Positions 52,501-61,500 of a stretch of 64,000 bases of DNA are shown piece after piece. Every line of letters starts with the position of its first letter. Positions within the stretch are counted from its first letter, which is position 1. The stretch covers positions 58,266,973-58,330,972 of the forward strand of contig CM034542.1 of assembly GCA_020002185.1 (NCBI GenBank). The letters are read 5' to 3'. Position numbers and translations under genes: made by a program. The notes beneath the pieces are model-generated. The model searched no databases. It saw only the letters and a list, made by a program, of their open reading frames with translations, and was not told where the DNA came from. This stretch comes from Paraescarpia echinospica. Its lineage: Eukaryota > Annelida > Polychaeta > Sabellida > Siboglinidae.

Positions 52501-55500
52501 ACTGTAACATATCTAATGCTATATACTGTAACATATCTAAGGCTATATACTGTAACATGTATAATGCTATATACTGTAACATATCTAAGGCTATATACTG
52601 TAACATATATAATGCTATATACAGTAACATATATAAGGCTATATACTGTAACATATATAATGCTATATACAGTAACATCTCTAATGCTATATACTGTAAC
52701 ATATATAATGATACATACTGTAACCTATCTAATGCAATATACTGTAACATCTCTAATGCTATATACTGTAACATCTCTAATGATATATAATATAAAATCC
52801 ATCGTTAAATAGAATCTGCTGTTTAATTAAAGGAGCGATTTCAAAATGCAAATGTCTGCTATTAGCTAGAACACTATTTTCGTGACACATTGCCAAAAGT
52901 GTGTCTATGGCGTATCTTAGTGTTGAGAGTTTTCAATATACGAGATCACTGATAATGAACTAAATCAGTTTTAAAGAGCACAATCAGGCTTATGAGCTCA
53001 TAGAAATATTTGTGAAACGATCCCCAACCAAAGTGTTCAGATTAACAAGGTTCCACAACAAAACATGTTATCACTCCTACAAAATGTACTATTGTACTCA
53101 CCACCTTGTTCAGATGGTGTCTTAGCATCTGCGCTCTTCGCATCTGCAAGGTCGTGTCTCTTTAGCTTAGCGTCTGGCTTAGAGCCCTACAATAACACAT
53201 GCTATAGATTAAAACAGGTGTGTGTGTGTGTGTGTGTGCGTGCGTGCATGTGTGCGTGCGTGCGTGCGTGTGTGCAAAGCATGCAAGGTGATTTTGTACA
53301 CAGAAGACATGGTGACAAGCAAGGAATAATGGCTTGAGTAACAATCAAATGTGTCGTTATCTGCAGTCACCAGTCTTCTAGAAGGCCATGTAAGAGAAAT
53401 GACAGGATTCAGTGGGTCTAGAGATAGCAAATATAAGATGACATGACTGTAATACTTGGAATTGTCAGAGAGAAGCAAATAAAGGTAAGGTAAGTTCTTA
53501 TACAGCGCAGTATCCAGACCTCAGGACTGCTCTACGTGCTTTACACTTTACTCCCTGGCAGACCTGTTCATTTGAACACCATCTCGACTTTTCTGGGAAG
53601 CATTCAGCCAAGCTGCAATTAATGCGCAAAGACTATTGGTACACAAATAACCACCACTGTCTATAGGCAGGTACTCATTCATACAGCTGAGTGAACTGAA
53701 GCAATGTAGAGTAAATGAACTTGCTCAAGGTTCGACACCGCGCACAGGATTCAAACCCCGCGTTCTCTCAGTCGAGAGTCCGGAGCTCTTACCGCTGCGC
53801 TCGACAACACAAATAAACACAACTCACCGTTGACACTAATGCATCATCTTCCAGCTCTCTCTTGCTCCCACCAATGGCAGCTGTTCTGTCCACTTCTGAC
53901 TCCAACTTATCAGCTTGTCCCACTTCTGACACCATGTCACCAGCCTGCCTTTCCCTTGACTTCAACTGTTCAACTACGTCCAAACCAGCCCCAGTCACTT
54001 GATTGTCATGCTTCGTTTTGATCGATTGCTGGCCCACCCTCTCTCGCCGTGCTGCCGATTTTGACCTGCTTCGCTGTCTCTGCAGCGCCCCCATGTGGGC
54101 ATGAGTGGATGATGACTTTGAATCGGCCATCCTCTCTGTGATGTCATTTTTAGTTTTTGGACTGCTTCCTCCTGACTGATACGAACGCATGCTGGCAATG
54201 GAGCTCCGCCTGCCGGCAGACATGGGAACTGTTGGAGGATGCGGTGGTCTGGTGAGTATGTCTGGCGTCAAGGCAGTCATACTTGGCGGGTGTGGCTGTC
54301 TTTTCTCTGACTTTCGTTGACCTAGATGTTTACAGCACAATTCAACATTACCATTCCACATTCTGTTTGATCAATAAACAGTTCGGCATATCACAGATGT
54401 TATGAAACTGGTACATGTCACATTCTTCACCTCCTTCAGTTTACCTGTAACTCTCTCCTTTACAGTTTTATGAGTTTTAAACAAGGTTTTTTTACATTTT
54501 TATAATATCGGTCAAATATCATGCAAGTAAGAGGTCACCAGTTCAAAACACAGTGGAAGAGTGACTTCCACCATTATGTAAGCTGTGACAAATTCCTGTG
54601 ATATCCAATCAAAATATTCCAGTTTGCATGCCATGCTTCTTTTGTATGACAAAGCACAGGATGTGCATAATCATATGGATTTGTTTGCAGGTCCTATGGA
54701 TTTACCAGACTTATCACTGTGCAACACTAGGAGTTGTGTTGAAACCTACCTCAATCAACTGTACTATTCATGCATCATGGTTGATCTAAAGACAGCATTC
54801 ATTCTACTAGGCATACAGTGTGTTTAACAAATATTTGAAATGCGAACATTTTTGCATACAGTGGTGTACACCCATTTTCTGTGGTTCCTAGCCATCTCAG
54901 CAGACATGACTGGCAAACAATTTATGCTTCCACATACGAACAAAAGGATACCAGAACACTGTAAACTTAGATAATTTAGGTGGACTTTTTGATATTTAGG
55001 TGGACTTTTTGATATTTAGGTGGACTTTTTGATATTTTGTTATCACTGAGCTTTGAATCTAGTGTGACATTGGTTGAATCTAGTGTGACATTGGTTGAAT
55101 CTAGTGTGACGTTGGTTGAATCTAGTGTGACGTTGGTTGAATCTAGTGTGACGTTGGTTGAATCTAGTGTGACGTTGGTTGAATCTAGTGTGACGTTGGT
55201 TGAATCTAGTGTGACATTGGTTGAAATTAAATTAGAATGATAGATTCAACAGTCAAGGTTGGCGTTGGAGATCACTGTCAGTGTCACAGTGTCACAGTGT
55301 CACAGTGTCAGATGCCTCTAAACGCTATGCTTTGCTAATCACAACACGTATGCTTAATAGAACTCACACCGCGGAACCTCTTTATTGTTACTTGGGACTG
55401 CACAAAACTGACATGAATAGTGAGGTGACTTTATTATCAAGACAAATGTCTTATACTTTACTGTTATAAAAATCGTTTGGGCCTCTCCTAAATTGACCGT

Positions 55501-58500
55501 AACTGTAAGGTGGCTGAAATGACAAGGTAACAGCCTAAAGCAAGGTTCCACAGTAAATGTATCTCTCAAGATGGACAACAGCACGTGTAGTGGACAAAGT
55601 CTGTGTGTGACAGTTTGTTTCTGACCGGTGCTATCTGTGGCTGTCTTTGACAGCACGGTCGGTGCTGAGGAGACGTCAGAACTCGGGTGACTTGTCACTT
55701 CTACCTTGATCACATTCAGGGAGTCAGCATCATCTGAAAAACATTATGTGCAAGACCTTACCATGTGGATGTTGACATGCGTTCATGTCAGGTGGTCACC
55801 TTAAGAAATAACAGGTGAAAGTTATATTACAAGTTATGTATTATTAGTTATATATTATATAATATATAATAGTTAGTGGTTGTATGTTATGATCCTCCTC
55901 CTCTGGATGTTTTGCATCTTTGGTGCCAAATTTTCAGGGTTCAACTTCAACCTCACAAAGTTTTCTTAACACTTTTCTTCAAAATTCACTCAACTATTAC
56001 CCTTTTTCCCAACAATTGAATTACAACTGTTGCATCCATCACATGACCTGTTGCCTAGCAAAATGTCTGTCAAGCCATCAAAACTGGACGACAAACACGT
56101 GGAGATTTCGGATATTTCATTGCATGTCTTGTGAAAATTCTGGCCCTAGTTTTTCTTTATGACAGAAACATTAGACAAAGTTTGTAAAATGATAACTGTA
56201 TGCAAGAATTTGTTATCAAGCAGATGTCATTCCGCCATAGTAATATAATTCACATATTTATAACCATTATCAACGTTGTTGGCAAAGGAAAAGCTTCACA
56301 GAGGTCACATGTATAATTTTGATTGTGATGTGGGCTAACCAGGATGTAGCGGATCAATTGGCCAAGTTTTGAAAGTGGAGCCAAACTGACAAAGTTTTCC
56401 ACTTAGCTGCCATGCCCCAGGGTTAAGGGTTGCTGTGGCACAGTTTACCTTTGACGCTGCCATCTGACGACACTGACGCAAGTTGACACGGTGACGTTTC
56501 GTGAGCAAACCATGTCCCTCCATTAGCCTGGAATGAATCTGTCAACATACCGACATCAATCTCTTGAAATATTTTAATAGTATAATTCTTTTATTTACTC
56601 TGGTTATTTGTTTTTTTAAATAAAAATAATAATACAAAAATTTGCAGTTTTAATCCCACTATTTATCTTGTTTTTTGCTAAATTGTTTCAAGTGTGAATT
56701 CAGCCCCTAAATTGTTTTGTAAATATAAAAAATAATAAATAAATTAGACTGTGTTAATCCCATAATTTATCTTGTTTTTGCTTAATCACTTCAAGTACTT
56801 CACATTACCTCTATAGACAGGCACAAGTGGTTGTGCTGCATCCCCAACATCGATGTGTAGGCCACCTGGTGTTGACCTAAATAGCAAAAGAAATATTTTT
56901 TTTAAAAATAACAACATACAAACATTATTATTGCAAGCTGATATTTTTTTATAATTAATATTTTCCCCACAACAATAAATTTGATTCGGTCTTTGGAACA
57001 TTACAATTTATTAGTCTGACAAAACAATTAATAAAACAAACATACAGCCTATGAACTGATATCAATATAATTTGTCTGTGGGCAGCAACTGGATCAATAT
57101 CCATACCCTGAAAAGCCACAAAGTATTTCTGCCTTAATTTGTTTGATTTACCCTGTTGGATTTTTAAAGGACTAGCAAAAAAGGAATCAAGGATGATAAA
57201 AATCTTAGCTGTTATATTTAAGTAATAACTTGTATTATAAAAACATGTCTTTCCTTCTTAGTTTTGGTATTCCTCTTTTGGCGCCATCTTAATTCTTTTT
57301 CCCAAACTTTCTTTGCATTCTCTCCACATGTCCAGTCCATCTCAATCTTTGCATTCTCTCCACATGCCCAGTCCATCTCAATCTTTGCATTCTCTCCACA
57401 TGTCCAGTCCATCTCAATCTTTGCATTCTCTCCACATGTCCAGTCCATCTCAATCTTTGCATTCTCTCCACATGTCCAGTCCATCTCAATCTTTGCATTC
57501 TCTCCACATGTCCAGTCCATCTCAATCTTTGCATTCTCTCCACATGTCCAGTCCATCTCAATCTTTGCATTCTCTCCACATGTCCAGTCCATCTCAATCT
57601 TTGCATTCTCTCCACATGTCCAGTCCATCTCAATCTTTGCATTCTCTCCACATGTCCAGTCCATCTCAATCTGCTCCAACTAATTTCATTTTAGTTTTTT
57701 TTTCATACCAATCTCTTCTCTCAATTCCATTCTCTTCCTTCTATCTCTTTGAGACACTGCTTAAAACTCTCCATCATTCGATAACTTGAATGAATTATTA
57801 CAAAAGCAAATACAGCATCAATTCACAAACCAAATCTTCTTTTACATAAATTGTTGTCTTTTGCAATGGTTTGTGTGTGAAAATTATGGTGAAATTTAGA
57901 AATATTGTGCTTTGCAAAAAAAAAAATATATAACATTTTTTATTAATATTAACATGGTTATACATGTACCTTTCTAGAGAGTGCATAGCAGCCACAGAGA
58001 TGTCATCAGAATAATCAGTTCTCGAGCCAGCAATTGCCTGAACTGGAGACAAAAACAGAAATCGATACATCATTTGAAATGTCACGCATATCGTGAATCA
58101 GACGCAATGACGAGACTTGGATATTTTTCATTTTCAAGCAAATCTATTCATCTGCACTTCCTCTCTCTCCATTGCGACCTACGTTTCTTATGGGTAGTGG
58201 CTCTCTCATGCACTCTCGACTAATGGCATCTATCATGACTAAACCACATCGGTCGCCATGGTTATAATATAACAGGATGTCATTAATCACCATCCTTTTA
58301 CAGAAATATTGACACTGCAACATATAAAGCTTAGCCATGCGTTTCAGAGTAAAAACTGTCAGTCTGTTGCTGATACACGGACAGGATACACACACAGAAC
58401 AGGTACATTTGTGAGTGGAAAATATTTTCATAGTATATTATCCATTCCTGAATGTTGAAGACATGAGTAAAATTAAGCAAGAATTATAAACAAATTTATT

Positions 58501-61500
58501 CTGAATCCATCAATTCAAATCTCATGACAGAAGAAAACTGTAGCTAATAATTTATAATATTATTATGAATATATTTGTTTCATTAATCTTACTTAAGTTA
58601 TTATTATAATAACTTAAGTTACCCACATTATCATATGAAAGACTAAGAGGAGACATGATTGTAGTTTATAAAATAATGCATAACCTGTATGATAAAAAAT
58701 CCACACCAAACCTCCTTAAATGGGAGGATGTGGCATTACAATCCACACCAAACCTCCTTAAATGGGAGGATGTGACATTACAATCCACATCAAACCTCCT
58801 TAAATGGGAGGATGTGGCATTACAATCCACACCAAACCTCCTTAAATGGGCGGATGTGGCATTACAATCCACACCAAACCTCCTTAAATGGGAGGATGTG
58901 GCATTACAATCCACACCAAACCTCCTTAAATGGGAGGATGTGACATTACAATCCACACCAAACCTCCTTAAATGGGAGGATGTGGCATTACAATCCACAC
59001 CAAGCTTCCTTAAATGGGCGAATGTGGCATTACAATCCACACCAAACCTCCTTAAATGGGCGGATGTGGCATTACAATCCACACCAAACCTCGTTAAATG
59101 GGCGGATGTGGCATTACAATCCACACCAAACCTCCTTAAATGGCCGGATGTGGCATTACTATCCACACCAAACCTCCTTAAATGGGAGGATGTGACATTA
59201 CAATCCACACCAAACCTCCTTAAATGGGAGGATGTGGCATTACAATCCACACCAAACCTCCTTAAATGGGCGGATGTGGCATTACAATCCACACCAAACC
59301 TCCTTAAATGGGAGGATGTTGCATTACAATCCACACCAAACCTCCTTAAATGGGAGGATGTGACATTACAATCCGGTAACAGAGGACACTCCCTCAAACT
59401 ATGCAACGAGCAAAGCTAACCATAAGAAAAAATGCATTCCCGCTTAGAGTGGCTGAACCGTTGAATAGTTTACCTGATTCGGTATTACAAGCTAGATCAA
59501 TAAATTCATTTAAAAACTGCCTTGGCAAATTCTGATCAACCCAGGAGATTCTATACGACTATGAAGACCCATTAACATTAAATAGTGGAACCGGAAAACA
59601 CAAACTTTTTAATTTTTGATCCCGAAGTCGAAGATCTGATCATTGAGAAACCGAGTGAATCCTGCGATCAGAACAGTCCTAAGGTATTAATTCACTGCCT
59701 ATTGTTATTCTATCATTGAACACCTTTTCATAACTTTATTTAATTTCAAGAATTGCTGATTAAATTCAAAGGTAGATTTCTGAAACAATTATTAATCTAA
59801 AAAACTTACAAAGAATAATAACTTCTGCCTGTTCGTGTAAAACCGACGTGCACAAGGCAGTGTTCAAAATGGCCTACCTCCATCGTAAGGGGGGTATAGG
59901 TCAAGGTCATCAGGTGAACCAACCTCATTACTGTTCAATTCAGCAGGGAAAGCATCATCTAGATAAAAGCCAGGCAACATGCAAGTCATACATCAACCTA
60001 CAGGTACATGCAAATAAGGCATCTACCATGCTGTGCAACATGCATCTGGAAAGTTGATAATGATACACAAATTAACAAAATGACAAAGCAAGTGCAACTT
60101 AATAGAAGCAACAACTATATTATCACCCAAACAGTGACACTTCAGATGAGAAATATATAAATACATTGATAAATTATATGAAAGCGACGTGACGGGGTAG
60201 TTACGCAAGTTTCATATATACAATCCTCTACAAAAAATACTGTAATTGTAAGGTTTCAGTGAAGTAATTGTAAGGTATCAGTGAAGTGTTTATTATAATA
60301 TGCTGTTGTGGTGATTAAATCCAAACTTGAAACAATTACAAAAAGTATGTGTGCATGTGGTGAATCTGGGTTGATAGACACAGTGTGTGTGTGCATGCAC
60401 GTGTGTGTGTGCATGCATGTATGTGTGTGTGTGTGCATGTATGTGTGTGTGTGCGTATGTGTATGCATGTGTGTGTGGGTGTGCATGTGTGTATGTGTTC
60501 GTGTGTGTGTGTATGTGTGCGTGTGTGTGTGTATGTGTGTGCGTGCCTGTGAATGGCAAAGTGTGTGTGTATGTGTGCCTGTGTATGGCGATGTGTGTAT
60601 GCATGTGTGTGCCTGTTTGTGTGTGTGAATGTATGCATGTATGTGGCGTGTATGCGTTTGTGTGTGTATGTGTGTGCATGGATGTATGCATGAATGTGTG
60701 CACGTGTATGTGTGTACGTGCATGCATGCATGTGTGTATGTTTGTGCATGCATGTATGAATAGATTTACTTTTAAAACCAATCAAGAGCAAGCAGACATT
60801 TAACACCCTACTGTGCGTCCAACGCAATGTTTAATAAAAGTACCATGACGTATTACACATTCACAAACAAATGATGTATTCACAAACAAATGTTGCATTC
60901 ACAAACAATTGATGTATTCACAAACAAATGATGTATTCACAAACAAATTATGTATTCACAAACAAATTATGTATTCACAAGCAAATTATGTATTCACAAA
61001 CAAATTATGTATTCACAAACAAATTATGTATTCACAAACAAATTATGTATTCACAAGCAACTGATCAACTGATCAACCCAAAACTGTTAGTGCATTGTAA
61101 ATGTCTTTAGACACAATGTGTGTGTAAGATACAAAACAACCACAACAAAAACCACAGAGTGCACACAAAACATATATTCCCTTTATTTCAACAAGCAGCC
61201 TATCAAAAAAATTCCAGCAGTCCTTGAAAATATGATACATGATGCTTTTTCATGCTGATTAAAATATTTTTGTGCATAACAGCTATGTACAACAAATTGC
61301 ATGAATTCAGGAAAAAGACGCGATCATTCACGGGATGAAATAATATTATTGATACCTCAAATGTGTTGTGGTGACTACACGTGGCCATTGCAGAATACCA
61401 TCAGGTCGAACGACATCCATGCATGATAACAGGAAGTCGCGTTCCTAAATGTGCACATCAACATGCAACAACCATGCAGTGAAACTACGCGCTAAACAAC

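Noticed and set aside
49972..52812. Open frame of 946 codons (+ strand) and many long overlapping frames on both strands
   Set aside because: It is a translation of the 24-bp satellite. The unit length is a multiple of three and lacks stops in several frames on both strands, so long frames are guaranteed.
53740..53808. A tRNA gene on the - strand
   Set aside because: A and B boxes are present, but the cloverleaf is degenerate and continues into a 250-bp body and short tandem tail, so it is a SINE head.
58655..59419. 254-codon frame as a host gene encoding a WD-like repeat protein
   Set aside because: Flanking residues on both sides are LINE C-terminal sequence and the frame breaks just after the array, so it is a retrotransposon fossil.
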